This document shows positions 6,738 through 13,776 of a stretch of 33,693 nt of DNA, piece by piece. The notes beneath the pieces are model-generated. The model made no database searches and had not been told where the DNA came from. It worked only from the letters and a program-made list of their open reading frames with translations. The DNA is taken from contig NZBZ01000010.1 in the NCBI GenBank assembly GCA_002686365.1, positions 1 to 33,693 on the forward strand, read 5' to 3'. Made by a program: the position numbers and the translations under genes. This DNA is from a bacterium (GTDB taxonomy: Bacteria > Patescibacteriota > Minisyncoccia > UBA6257 > GWB1-50-10). Numbering within the stretch: position 1 is the first letter of the stretch; every line of letters begins with the position of its first letter.

Positions 6738-8090
6738 CTAACTCAACGCCTCCTCCACAACCTTCCGCTCATCCCACGGAATCTTCTTCCCGCCTCCCAC
6801 AACCATCCAAACCTCTCCCCCTTTAGCGCTAAAAACCACCACATCCCCATTATTCGCAAGCGAAATAGCTTTCTGTATCCCCTCTCTTCGGTCTAAAATT
6901 TTATAAACCGCGGAACGCCTTCCCTTGTCCTCCATGAGAACCCCTTTTTCAACATCTTCAATAATCTTCATAGGGTCCTCGTCATACGGATCTTCGTTTG
7001 AAAGAACTATCTCGCCACAATACCGAGCCGCAATCTTCCCCATCTCCGCGCGCTTCCACCTATCTCTCCCCCCGCCCTGCGAACCCAAAAGTCCGATAAG
7101 TTTCCCGCCATCTTTCTTAAAAATCTCCGCCGCCTTATAAAGCTCTTCCAGGCTCTTTGGCTCATGCGCATAATCCACAATTACGGTAAACGGCTCCTTC
7201 TGAACAATCTCAAGTCTTCCCTCAACAGACCGCAGGGCCGCCGAGGCGCTCTGAAGTTTATCCAAAGAAAAACCAAGAGCCGAAACTGCCGCAATCGCCC
7301 CTGCCGCATTATACACATTGAACTCTCCAATTAGAGGAATTTTAAAATGAGTGCCACCTGCCCCGTGGCCGCTTCGCGGCTCTACGGGGTTCACATCAAA
7401 TTCCGAAATATTCTTCCCAAGCTTAATTTTCGAAATTTGAATCTTGTCATCTAGGCCCTTAGCCTCATTCAATAAAAATCCGATTTTCTTTGAAACTTTT
7501 GGCTTCAAAAAATACTCTACGTTCTCATCATCCAAATTATAAACCCCAACACCGTCTTTCTTCCTAGCAACTTGCTGAAACAACTTCACCTTTGTGTCCC
7601 TATACCCCTCAAACCCTCCGTGACGTTCAATATGCTCTGGAGACAAGTTTGTAAAAACCGCCATGTTGTAATCAATAAACCGATGACGATACTGAAGCAT
7701 GCCTTCTGACGTTGTCTCAATAACTGCATACTTACATCCATTACTCTTCATCTCTTTCAAAAGCTTTTGCAACTGAAAACGCCCAGGCATACCCTGCTTT
7801 GTATCATTCACTCGCTCTGACCTCCCTCCCTCGCCCCCGACTCGAAACTGCACTGAACTCGTCATCCCAACATTTTTTTCCAAGCTCAACTCCTCAAATA
7901 AACTTGCTATCAAATGCACAGTTGTAGTCTTACCCTTTGTACCAGTAACTCCAATCACATACATCTTCTTAGACGGCATCCCATACCAAACATGCGCCAA
8001 AAAACCAAGCCCGTAATGATACGGCCCCTGTAAAACCCGAAAAATGGACACTGGAACAAGTTTTTTAAGAAATGCCAACAAATTATCCAT
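6738..8090 (-). CDS. murE: MurE-type Mur ligase (UDP-MurNAc-tripeptide synthetase), short N-terminus
   Basis: A 450-aa ATP-dependent amide ligase of peptidoglycan synthesis. The ATP loop GVTGTKGKTTT lies at residues 47-57, the central-domain segment ETTSEGMLQYRH near 124, and the C-terminal motifs VDYAHEPKSLEELYKA and SNEDPYDEDP (near 315 and 370) fit MurE. Only about 45 residues precede the P-loop, so the usual MurE domain 1 that holds the uridine diphosphate is reduced or replaced; I recall this short form in other Patescibacteria. The added amino acid cannot be read with confidence; the segment at the usual DNPR specificity site here is EDPYDEDP. A palindrome-derived insert, NPVEPRSGHGAGG, sits in frame near residue 238. 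No Shine-Dalgarno is obvious before the ATG. Confidence 0.88.
   Translation of the reverse strand: MDNLLAFLKKLVPVSIFRVLQGPYHYGLGFLAHVWYGMPSKKMYVIGVTGTKGKTTTVHLIASLFEELSLEKNVGMTSSVQFRVGGEGGRSERVNDTKQGMPGRFQLQKLLKEMKSNGCKYAVIETTSEGMLQYRHRFIDYNMAVFTNLSPEHIERHGGFEGYRDTKVKLFQQVARKKDGVGVYNLDDENVEYFLKPKVSKKIGFLLNEAKGLDDKIQISKIKLGKNISEFDVNPVEPRSGHGAGGTHFKIPLIGEFNVYNAAGAIAAVSALGFSLDKLQSASAALRSVEGRLEIVQKEPFTVIVDYAHEPKSLEELYKAAEIFKKDGGKLIGLLGSQGGGRDRWKRAEMGKIAARYCGEIVLSNEDPYDEDPMKIIEDVEKGVLMEDKGRRSAVYKILDRREGIQKAISLANNGDVVVFSAKGGEVWMVVGGGKKIPWDERKVVEEALS
7362..7390. repeat. palindromic hairpin inserted in frame in murE
   Basis: CCCCGTGGCCGC-TTCG-CGGCTCTACGGGG forms a strong hairpin with a TTCG loop inside the coding sequence. 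It encodes NPVEPRSGHGAG in MurE. The surrounding protein (SEFDV...THFKIPLIGEFNVYNAAGA) reads well with the segment left out. Confidence 0.7.
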
Positions 8091-8142
8091 ATAACACCCT
8101 CATCCTACACCCTGAAAAATAAAAAACAAAGATAACTGCACC

Positions 8143-8172
8143 TTGACACCACACATAACATGTGATTATATA
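8143..8172 (+). promoter_or_regulatory. sigma70-type promoter for the ROK kinase
   Basis: TTGACA (8143-8148) and TATATA (8167-8172) with an 18-nt spacer (or TTATAT at 17). It leaves an untranslated leader of roughly 80 nt. Confidence 0.75.
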
Positions 8173-8258
8173 AGTTCTGCTCTTCGCGGTTCCAAAGATA
8201 AAAGCGCCCACAAAACCCACAACTTACAGCTACCAAAAGATCGAAAGGAGATGGTGTT

Positions 8259-8945
8259 GTGGAAGCTCTGATTATTGATATCGGCGGCACAGCAATCAAG
8301 CTCGGCATGAATGAGATCAGGCTCGGAGAGTTTCCATCCGGAAGCGACTTTACACCTCAAGAAATGGTGCGGGGAGTACATGAACAAATGCCCACAACAT
8401 CATTTAATGAGGTGATAATCGGCTGCCCAGGACACATCGATGCCAATGGCAAAGTCCTTGCCGACCCCCAATTTCTCGGCAAAGGATGGAAGGGGTTCGA
8501 CTTCGTCGAGGCATTCGGAAAACCTGTGCGCGTGGTAAACGATGCTGCTCTACAGGCTGTCGGCGCGTACAGTAACGGTAGGATGCTTTTCCTCGGACTA
8601 GGAACAGGATTAGGCACGTGCCTCATCGCGCACAACGCCGTTATCCCGCTCGAAGTCGCTGATCTGCCATTCAAGAACAACTTGACATACAGCGACCATC
8701 TCGCAAAGCGCGGACTCGAACGACTCGGCAAGGAAGAATGGGGCAAAGCACTCATCGAAATCGCAGATCTCTTCCGGATTGCCTTCTCAGCCAATGAAGT
8801 AGTCTTTGGCGGAGGACACGCTAACCTTCTGACAGAAGACGAAATTCCCGTATGGTGCAGAAAAGCAGACAATAACGCCACCTTCATCGGCGGGGCCCGC
8901 CTCTACTACACCAACGCTTCAGAAAAAGCGTTCAGATTCGTCTAA
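8259..8945 (+). CDS. ROK-family kinase, polyphosphate-glucokinase-like
   Basis: 228 residues. N-terminal phosphate loop IDIGGTAIKLG (residues 6-16), catalytic VNDAALQA (Asp near residue 93), second phosphate loop FLGLGTGLGTCL (about 109-120), and adenosine-site FGGGHANL near 193. The stretch from EVADLPFKNN to GLERLGKEEWGKAL and the ending FIGGARLYY match the layout of polyphosphate/ATP glucokinases. The ROK zinc-binding cysteine cluster is missing, as in that subgroup. It would phosphorylate glucose or a related sugar. GTG start at 8259, with AAAGGAG 8 nt before it, one of the clearest Shine-Dalgarno sites in the window. It has its own promoter and terminator, and its GC and codon use look higher and more balanced than those of neighbours. 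Confidence 0.82.
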   Translation: MEALIIDIGGTAIKLGMNEIRLGEFPSGSDFTPQEMVRGVHEQMPTTSFNEVIIGCPGHIDANGKVLADPQFLGKGWKGFDFVEAFGKPVRVVNDAALQAVGAYSNGRMLFLGLGTGLGTCLIAHNAVIPLEVADLPFKNNLTYSDHLAKRGLERLGKEEWGKALIEIADLFRIAFSANEVVFGGGHANLLTEDEIPVWCRKADNNATFIGGARLYYTNASEKAFRFV

Positions 8946-8965
8946 CACCCCCACCAATCATCAAC

Positions 8966-8999
8966 GCCCGATCCATTCCAGATCGGGCACTTTTTATTT
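8966..8999 (+). terminator. intrinsic terminator after the ROK kinase
   Basis: Stem GCCCGATC/GATCGGGC with a 7-nt loop, followed by ACTTTTTATTT. Confidence 0.9.
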
Positions 9000-9026
9000 C
9001 TATAATCTCCGCAATAATATAAAAAA

Positions 9027-9596
9027 TCACTTACTAACCTCTTTTAAGGCCTTTTTCAAGCGCTCCTCAAATTGCACTGGCTCATCCCCCATTCTTTTCA
9101 AAGCAGCAGAAATCTTATCGCGCGAAAAGCCAAGCTGAGAAAGAGCTCCCAACACCTCTGCATCCGCCTCCATTCGGCCAACAACCTGCTCTGACCCAAC
9201 AAGATGCATCTTCTCACGAAGCTCTAAAATAATACGATCTGCAGTCTTCTTTCCAATCCCCGGAACATGAGAAAACAAATCTGCCTTACCCTCTGCAATA
9301 GCTGAAGAAATTTCCTGCACTGTCCCTCCATCCAAAATCTTCAGGCCTATCTTCCTCCCTACGCCAGAGACTCCAATAAGAAGCTCAAAAAACTGCAGAC
9401 TCTGCTCGTCCAAAAATCCATAAAGCTCAGGCGCGCTCTCATCCTTTATGTGCGGCGAGCAAAAAATCTTTACATCTCCAGAAAGACCCTTCAATGCTCT
9501 TTCTCCAGCATATATCTTATAAAACACACCCCCCACCTGAAGCACGAAAAATCCATCTAGCTTCTCACTCACTTTCCCTTGCAATGCGTATATCAT
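9027..9596 (-). CDS. ruvA: Holliday junction branch migration protein RuvA
   Basis: 189 residues. RuvA tetramers bind the four-way junction and load RuvB. The OB-fold N-terminal domain (MIYALQGKVSEKL...) is followed by two HhH motifs: FFELLIGVSGVGRKIGLKIL (about 70-90) and LFSHVPGIGKKTADRIILEL (about 106-125). The C-terminal UBA-like domain III, which contacts RuvB, is at about 143-189 (ALSQLGFSRDKISAALKRM). The length is close to the usual 190-205. ruvB is 2.8 kb and ruvC 19 kb away in this window. The ATG lies just after a short palindrome with duplicated ATGAT flanks. Confidence 0.96.
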   Translation of the reverse strand: MIYALQGKVSEKLDGFFVLQVGGVFYKIYAGERALKGLSGDVKIFCSPHIKDESAPELYGFLDEQSLQFFELLIGVSGVGRKIGLKILDGGTVQEISSAIAEGKADLFSHVPGIGKKTADRIILELREKMHLVGSEQVVGRMEADAEVLGALSQLGFSRDKISAALKRMGDEPVQFEERLKKALKEVSK

Positions 9597-9648
9597 AAAG
9601 CACTTGTCCCTTACATAATCCCGTAGGACTATGTGAGGGATAAATCAT
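9594..9648 (-). repeat. short start-codon palindrome of ruvA
   Basis: Coding strand: ATGATTTA, arm TCCCTCACATA, 12-nt loop, arm TATGTAAGGGA, then ATGATATA of ruvA. The arms pair at 10 of 11 positions. The stem resembles that of the yidC cassette (TCCCTCACATAA), and the start-codon region is again repeated on both sides, but the element is much shorter. Confidence 0.6.
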
Positions 9649-9682
9649 ACTCTCCATAATACGCCTTCAAAAACAGGCGGGC

Positions 9683-9710
9683 AAATAAAATGTCGCCGGA
9701 GACCGACGAC
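9683..9710 (-). terminator. weak terminator downstream of the 111-aa membrane protein
   Basis: On the minus strand GTCGTCGG-TCT-CCGGCGAC is followed by ATTTTATTT. It is 21 nt past the stop of the gene at 9732. Confidence 0.55.
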
Positions 9711-9731
9711 ACGAAAAACGGAGACGACACG

Positions 9732-10067
9732 CTACCCCAGCAAAGCCAGAAGCGACTCCAGCTCCACCACGATGAATTGAGGTAGGGCATACAGACACCA
9801 CGCAAGACCAAGCGCAAGTAAGCAGAGCCCGTATATAACAGAGATTACGGGCGGAAACACAAGAAGCGGCCAGAACATCCAAAATTGGCTACGCTTCTGT
9901 GAGATTTGAGCAACAAACCTATCTATTCCCCACGTTACGCAAGTCAGAAGAATAAAGAATAGGAAAATTGCTATAACCAGCCACACGGGGACGTGAATAT
10001 AAATATGAAACACGATCCAGCCCTCCCATAAGACCAATAAGACTGAAGTGAATAGATCCACCACCAT
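9732..10067 (-). CDS. small hypothetical membrane protein
   Basis: 111 residues with three hydrophobic stretches: about 6-20, 26-45 (VPVWLVIAIFLFFILLTCV) and a longer one at 63-95, which could be two helices. A basic cytoplasmic-type loop, DRFVAQISQKRSQ, lies between. I recognise no family. It stands alone between ruvA and rpsT on the opposite strand to rpsT, with a weak terminator after it. The start could be the ATG at 10067 (MVVDLF, with GTAGG just upstream) or the following GTG codons. Confidence 0.55.
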   Translation of the reverse strand: MVVDLFTSVLLVLWEGWIVFHIYIHVPVWLVIAIFLFFILLTCVTWGIDRFVAQISQKRSQFWMFWPLLVFPPVISVIYGLCLLALGLAWCLYALPQFIVVELESLLALLG

Positions 10068-10101
10068 CCTACATCACACCAGTTGACACTACAAGATAAA
10101 A

Positions 10102-10157
10102 CCCTTACTATTCAAAAGCTAATAAGCTAATGAAGCTATAAGCTAAAAGCTAATTAC
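10102..10157 (+). repeat. stuttered word array upstream of rpsT
   Basis: The words AAGCTAAT, AAGCTAATGA, AAGCTATA, AAGCTAAA and AAGCTAAT follow each other at 7-10 bp spacing and run up to 3 nt before the rpsT ATG. No Shine-Dalgarno is present. Similar arrays with other words precede polA, the histidine kinase and jag. Confidence 0.65.
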
Positions 10158-10424
10158 ATGCCAATAACAAAATCAGCAATAAAAGCTCTCCGCCAAAGCA
10201 AGCGAAGACGAACACGAAACCTCGAGCGTCAAGGAGTACTTAGAGACACAATAAAAAAATATAAAAAAGCAGCAGATGCAGGAAAAAAAGATGAAGCAGA
10301 GAAACTTCTTCCAGAGGTATACAAAAAACTCGACAAAGCAGCAAAAGTAAATTTAATAAAGAAAAACAAGGCAAACCGCCTCAAATCCCGCCTTACCAAA
10401 CGAATAGCAGCTGAGAAGAAATAA
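10158..10424 (+). CDS. rpsT: 30S ribosomal protein S20
   Basis: 88 residues, very basic. S20 binds 16S rRNA in the body of the small subunit. The family pattern is plain: MPITKSAIKALRQSKRRRTRN at the start, the long helix KKYKKAADAGKKDEAEKLLPEVYKKLDKAAKV, and the ending LIKKNKANRLKSRLTKRI. Normal length. It is monocistronic, with a terminator after it. The start is fixed by the conserved N-terminus although no Shine-Dalgarno is seen; a stuttered word array occupies the leader. Confidence 0.96.
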   Translation: MPITKSAIKALRQSKRRRTRNLERQGVLRDTIKKYKKAADAGKKDEAEKLLPEVYKKLDKAAKVNLIKKNKANRLKSRLTKRIAAEKK

Positions 10425-10445
10425 AACTCAAGAACAAAAACCAAG

Positions 10446-10470
10446 AAAAAGCGCCACAAGGCGCTTTTTC
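10446..10470 (+). terminator. intrinsic terminator after rpsT
   Basis: AAAAAGCGCC-ACAA-GGCGCTTTTTC, a compact symmetric hairpin with A-tract and T-tract, so potentially bidirectional. Confidence 0.9.
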
Positions 10471-10499
10471 TTGACCCTTCGCAAAAATACATTTACTAT
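10471..10499 (+). promoter_or_regulatory. sigma70-type promoter
   Basis: TTGACC (10471-10476), 17-nt spacer, TACTAT (10494-10499). It directly follows the rpsT terminator and serves the small hypothetical gene downstream. Confidence 0.75.
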
Positions 10500-10556
10500 C
10501 CCTACCAGACGTGAGTGCGCGTAAGCCACCAACCCCGGAGCACGAAGGGACCAAGC

Positions 10557-10883
10557 ATGCCAATGCTTATGGAAGCCCCAGCCATCTATCGTTGGAACCT
10601 CAAAACCGAGTTCCCCACCAAGGGCTCACGGTGGGTGGAAGTAATGAGCATAGCAGCCATGACGGGATGGCGCGTGCAAAACATCATAAGAAGGTTCGAA
10701 GAAGAATGTCCCGAAGAGAGGATCTTCGAGTCGCGTGGAGAATACTCCCTCCCCTACGACTGGGCGACAGAATTCATCGAGAATAACCAAGGGGGGGCAA
10801 GAAGCGACGGCAGCATAAGGCAAACTGCCCCCGCCCTCCGACACCAGCTTCTACAGAACGAACACCAAGAGCGCGACACATGA
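10557..10883 (+). CDS. small hypothetical protein, possible helix-turn-helix
   Basis: 108 residues from the ATG at 10557 (MPMLMEAPAIYRWNLK), preceded by GAAGGGA at a suitable distance. A longer GTG start at 10515 is possible (122 residues). The segment SIAAMTGWRVQNIIRRFEEE (about residues 31-50) has the spacing of a helix-turn-helix, followed by SRGEYSLPYDWATEFIE; the tail is polar and low in hydrophobics. I recognise no family. It has its own promoter and a terminator that overlaps the stop codon. Codon use is more GC-balanced than in neighbouring core genes, a feature shared with the genes at 8259, 21528 and 24229. Confidence 0.6.
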   Translation: MPMLMEAPAIYRWNLKTEFPTKGSRWVEVMSIAAMTGWRVQNIIRRFEEECPEERIFESRGEYSLPYDWATEFIENNQGGARSDGSIRQTAPALRHQLLQNEHQERDT

Positions 10884-10897
10884 TCGCGCTTCTTTTT
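10870..10897 (+). terminator. intrinsic terminator overlapping a stop codon
   Basis: AGCGCGA-CACATGA-TCGCGCT followed by TCTTTTTTT. The TGA stop of the hypothetical gene lies in the loop. Confidence 0.85.
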
Positions 10898-10904
10898 TTA
10901 TAAC

Positions 10905-10929
10905 TAAAAAGCCCCGCCTTAGCGGGGCT
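10905..10929 (-). terminator. intrinsic terminator for the ruvB-tsaE-holA operon
   Basis: AGCCCCGCCTTAGCGGGGCT; on the minus strand the hairpin is followed by TTTTTAG. It lies 247 nt past the holA stop, so the long inverted repeat at 10987-11174 would be part of the operon 3' untranslated region. Confidence 0.75.
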
Positions 10930-10986
10930 ACCTACGGACCTCCCGTGTATCCCAAAAAAAGTTGAGCTAAACGTAATAACTCAAAA

Positions 10987-11174
10987 GGAAGATGGAATGT
11001 GTTCGCAGCAAGCGTGTTGAAACGAAGCAGAACAATGCCGAGTAAGGAGAAAAAGAAACAGGCACACATCATTGTCTGAGCAAAGCGAGTTTGATGTGCG
11101 CCGTATTTTCTTTCGACGAACGAGAACATTGTGCCTGAGTGAAAACTTGCGCGCGAGAATACATTCCATCTTCC
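10987..11174. repeat. long nested inverted repeat at a gene 3' end (copy B)
   Basis: Perfect outer arms GGAAGATGGAATGT (10987-11000) and ACATTCCATCTTCC (11161-11174), with further imperfect pairing inward, e.g. GGCACACATCA with TGATGTGCGCC around the centre. It starts 2 nt after the holA stop (minus strand). Size, position and design match copies A (1883) and C (25900), but the sequence is less similar to them than they are to each other. Confidence 0.75.
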
Positions 11175-11175
11175 A

Positions 11176-12012
11176 CTACGTCCCAAGCGCAAATCCAGTA
11201 AGAGCAACCTCATCATCCAACTCCCCTCCCTTAACCTTCTCATCAATCTCTGCAAACTCTACTGCATCTCCTCCCCTCACCAAACTCCCAAGCAAATTAA
11301 ACGTATATCGCGCATCATCACCGCGAAAAGACAAGTTCTCTAAAAATTGCAATCGCCCATCTCCTCCTCTTTCTCGCAAAAGACCAAGCGCCATTTGAAA
11401 ACTCTCATCATATCTCTGCCAAACAATTATTTTCTTCAAATCCAAAAGTGACACAGGCTGCGAAAATCGAGAAAGTGAAATCTTCTCAAGCTCCTGCACT
11501 ACAATCCAGCTAGTGTCAGACACACTCAACACATATTCCAAGAAAAACCTCTTTGCATCGTGCTCAAAACTAACACCTAGATCCTCTGCCCTTTGCATAA
11601 CAAATGCCTCAAGCTTCCTACCCTCTAGCCTCTCAAATTCCTGCGCTCGCACCGGATTTTTCAAAAGAAATCGAAAGTCTTTTTTAGGAGAAGAAGGGTC
11701 TGAAATAACCAAGAAGGTCTTTGGAGATTCTAAGTGCGATTGCAAAAGCTTAACCCACTCTTTTATCTGACCTTTAGAAAATCCATTCTTTTCCGAAATC
11801 GAACCAGACCCTCGAACAACAAGAAGCTTTGAGCGAACAAAAAGCGATGGCTGCTCCAAAAAATCCCGAACAGCCACCCAATCATCTAATTGCTCCTCCA
11901 AATCAACATCTAAAAAATCTGCCTGTGAATACTTCTTTCGATACTGTGCCACAACCTCTCGAAGCTTTGCGTTCCTCCTATATGAATCGGGCCCGTATAA
12001 ATAAATAATCAT
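11176..12012 (-). CDS. holA: DNA polymerase III delta subunit
   Basis: 278 residues, shorter than the usual 320-340. The delta subunit opens the beta clamp (DnaN, also in this window) within the clamp loader. The N-terminus MIIYLYGPDSYRRNAKLREVV fits the family start (ylyGeDsy...), followed by a domain with FLEQPSLFVRSKLLVVRG (about 70), FLVISDPSSPKKDFR (about 102) and a helical collar domain to the end. Conservation in HolA is low, so the call rests on the start motif, overall pattern and operon context. It overlaps tsaE by 4 nt (ATGA), so translation is probably coupled. Confidence 0.85.
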   Translation of the reverse strand: MIIYLYGPDSYRRNAKLREVVAQYRKKYSQADFLDVDLEEQLDDWVAVRDFLEQPSLFVRSKLLVVRGSGSISEKNGFSKGQIKEWVKLLQSHLESPKTFLVISDPSSPKKDFRFLLKNPVRAQEFERLEGRKLEAFVMQRAEDLGVSFEHDAKRFFLEYVLSVSDTSWIVVQELEKISLSRFSQPVSLLDLKKIIVWQRYDESFQMALGLLRERGGDGRLQFLENLSFRGDDARYTFNLLGSLVRGGDAVEFAEIDEKVKGGELDDEVALTGFALGT

Positions 12013-12440
12013 ATTGAAATTATCCTCTCCTTCTCTTCCTTTCCATGTTTAATCCTCACCCAAACAGTATCTTTCGGCAGCAAGCTCTTCACATTCTCTG
12101 CCCACTCAACAAGCACTAAGCTCGTTGAATCAGAAAAAACCTCATCCAAACCCAGCCCAGCTAAACTCTTTTTGTTTTGAACTCGATACGCATCAACGTG
12201 ATAAAAATTCCTAAATTGCCCGCCTGAAATCTCATGCCTACGAACAAACACGAACGTAGGACTTACAATTCTCTTTCTCAACCCCAACCCCTTGGCAAAA
12301 CCCTTAGCAAACACTGTCTTCCCTGCCCCAAGCTCACCCGAAAGAGCAACAACAAGAGCGCCCTTACTCTTTCGTTGAAAAACTTTCTTTACAAACTGCG
12401 CAGCAAACTGCTTTGTGTCCTGCTCTGAAAAACTTCTCAT
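12009..12440 (-). CDS. tsaE: tRNA threonylcarbamoyladenosine biosynthesis ATPase TsaE
   Basis: 143 residues. TsaE binds the TsaD-TsaB complex and is needed for the t6A37 modification of ANN-decoding tRNAs. Visible motifs are Walker A SGELGAGKTVFAKGFA (about residues 33-48), switch-like SPTFVFVRRHE (about 59-69), YHVDAYR (about 79-85) and VEWAENV (about 110). Normal length. It overlaps ruvB and holA by 4 nt on each side, giving a tightly coupled ruvB-tsaE-holA operon. tsaB and tsaD are not in the window. Confidence 0.95.
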   Translation of the reverse strand: MRSFSEQDTKQFAAQFVKKVFQRKSKGALVVALSGELGAGKTVFAKGFAKGLGLRKRIVSPTFVFVRRHEISGGQFRNFYHVDAYRVQNKKSLAGLGLDEVFSDSTSLVLVEWAENVKSLLPKDTVWVRIKHGKEEKERIISI

Positions 12441-13444
12441 AAAAGCTCATTCGGCGTCTCAATGCCCAAGTGCTGATATGCCTCTCTGGTAACCACCCTA
12501 CCCATATGCGTACGATTCAAAAATCCAATACTCATAAGATACGGCTCATACACATCCGCAATCGTTCCATCCTCCTCCTGAAGCGACGCAGAAAGAGCGC
12601 CAAGCCCAACCGGACCTCCATTAAACTTCTCAATGATGGCTTGCAAAAGATTTCTATCTACCTGCTCCAAGCCCAGCTCATCAACATCAAGCATCTGAAG
12701 CGTATTCTGAACCACCCCTTCAGTAATCACGCCGTCTCCATGAACTTGCGCATAGTCCCGAGCGCGACGAAGAAGCCGATTCGCAGTCCGCGGAGTGAAG
12801 CGTGATGCCTTCGCAAGGCTTCGAACCCCGCCATCCTCAATTCTCACTCCTAAAATATGAGCAGAACGGAGAATAATCGCCTCAATATCCTCTAAAGAGT
12901 AATAATCAAGTCTAAATGTCGCACCAAATCGCGATCGAAGCGGAGAAGAAAGCATATTTGCCTTTGTTGTAGCCCCGATAACAGTAAATGGCGGCAAATC
13001 AATAGATACAGTCTTTGCAGAAGGCCCCTTTCCAACAACCAGATGAAGCTTCCTCGATTCAAGCGCAGGATAAAACACCTCTTCTGCGGCTCGGCTTATA
13101 CGATGAATCTCATCAATAAACAAAATCTCATATGGCTCAACATTACTAAGAATTGCGGCAACGTCACCAACCTTCTCAAGCGCGGGCCCAGTCGTGGATC
13201 GCACATTAACTCCCTGCTCCTTACCAACAAGGTAGGCAAGAGTCGTCTTCCCAAGGCCTGCCTGCCCGTAAAAAAGAAGATGATCCGGACTCTCTTCACG
13301 CTGCTTTGCCGCCTCAATAATAAGCTGAACATTCTTCTTTACCTTATCCTGACCAACATACTCATCCCACGTAGTTGGCCGAAGCGTCATATCAACTTCT
13401 ACCTCATCTTGTCCCTTTTTTTCCTCCTTCATATCTCCCATCAT
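12437..13444 (-). CDS. ruvB: Holliday junction DNA helicase RuvB
   Basis: 335 residues, an AAA+ motor that drives branch migration on RuvA-bound junctions. The N-terminal TLRPTTWDEYVGQDKVK (about 21-37) is typical. Walker A is YGQAGLGKTTLA (about 59-70), Walker B is LFIDEIHRI (about 109-117), sensor 1 is IGATTKAN, and the arginine-finger region is SPLRSRFG. The C-terminal winged helix ends RVVTREAYQHLG. The start could be MMGDMKEE or the fourth codon's ATG; both are close. First gene of the operon. Confidence 0.97.
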   Translation of the reverse strand: MMGDMKEEKKGQDEVEVDMTLRPTTWDEYVGQDKVKKNVQLIIEAAKQREESPDHLLFYGQAGLGKTTLAYLVGKEQGVNVRSTTGPALEKVGDVAAILSNVEPYEILFIDEIHRISRAAEEVFYPALESRKLHLVVGKGPSAKTVSIDLPPFTVIGATTKANMLSSPLRSRFGATFRLDYYSLEDIEAIILRSAHILGVRIEDGGVRSLAKASRFTPRTANRLLRRARDYAQVHGDGVITEGVVQNTLQMLDVDELGLEQVDRNLLQAIIEKFNGGPVGLGALSASLQEEDGTIADVYEPYLMSIGFLNRTHMGRVVTREAYQHLGIETPNELL

Positions 13445-13483
13445 ACCCCAAAAAGAAGAAAAAACGCCACCAACAAGGGTTTT

Positions 13484-13515
13484 AACCCCACACCTTTATG
13501 CAAAAGTGTGGGGTT
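13484..13515. promoter_or_regulatory. perfect 10-bp inverted repeat overlapping a promoter
   Basis: AACCCCACAC, 12-nt spacer, GTGTGGGGTT. Its right arm overlaps the first bases of the TTGACA of the structured-RNA promoter and it lies 40 nt upstream of ruvB on the other strand. It could be an operator for divergent transcription or a leader hairpin of ruvB. Confidence 0.55.
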
Positions 13516-13542
13516 GACATATAGATTTATTTATGATATACT
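13514..13542 (+). promoter_or_regulatory. near-consensus sigma70 promoter of the structured RNA
   Basis: TTGACA (13514-13519), 17-nt spacer, TATACT (13537-13542). It is the best promoter match in the window and reads into a region with no convincing coding frame. Confidence 0.88.
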
Positions 13543-13547
13543 GCCGT

Positions 13548-13755
13548 GGTACTCTACAAAAGGAGTATTTTTTACCCAAGAATCCCAATTACAGGTCTGT
13601 GGGCGGCCCCGGGATATTTCTTTAGACCCTTAGGACTTTCTGGCTTCGGCTGGGAATCTCCTCAAGAAAATCCTACCTTTTCTGATGTATGTCGGAAAAG
13701 TTCCTTTCGCCTTTTGGCAAATAGTCGCCCACAGACCTCTGATCGGGATTTTTTA
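13548..13755 (+). ncRNA. structured non-coding RNA, about 208 nt, unidentified
   Basis: It starts from a near-consensus promoter and ends at a hairpin plus TTTTTT. A long closing stem joins CCCAATTACAGGTCTGTGGGCG (13584-13605) to its partner at 13726-13747, with 13 uninterrupted pairs in AGGTCTGTGGGCG. Inside are three hairpins: GGATATTTCTT/AAGAAAATCC capped by a CTTCGG loop; CTTTTCTGA/TCGGAAAAG; and GCC-TTTT-GGC. A small 5' hairpin, TACTC/GAGTA, precedes it. It lacks the hallmark sequences I know for tmRNA, RNase P RNA and SRP RNA. The long closing stem and promoter-terminator arrangement recall 6S RNA, but the multi-hairpin centre does not fit well. The overlapping ORFs at 13043 and 13546 are unconvincing. 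Confidence 0.75.
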
Positions 13756-13776
13756 TACAACGCAGTCTTAAAACAA

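Noticed and set aside
6632-6826. 64-codon plus-strand ORF with a Shine-Dalgarno-like GGAGAGG
   Set aside because: It reads through a strong terminator hairpin and then antisense to the murE 3' end; no family likeness.
8357-8887. 176-codon ORF antisense to the ROK kinase
   Set aside because: The sense strand has clear kinase motifs, a promoter, Shine-Dalgarno and terminator.
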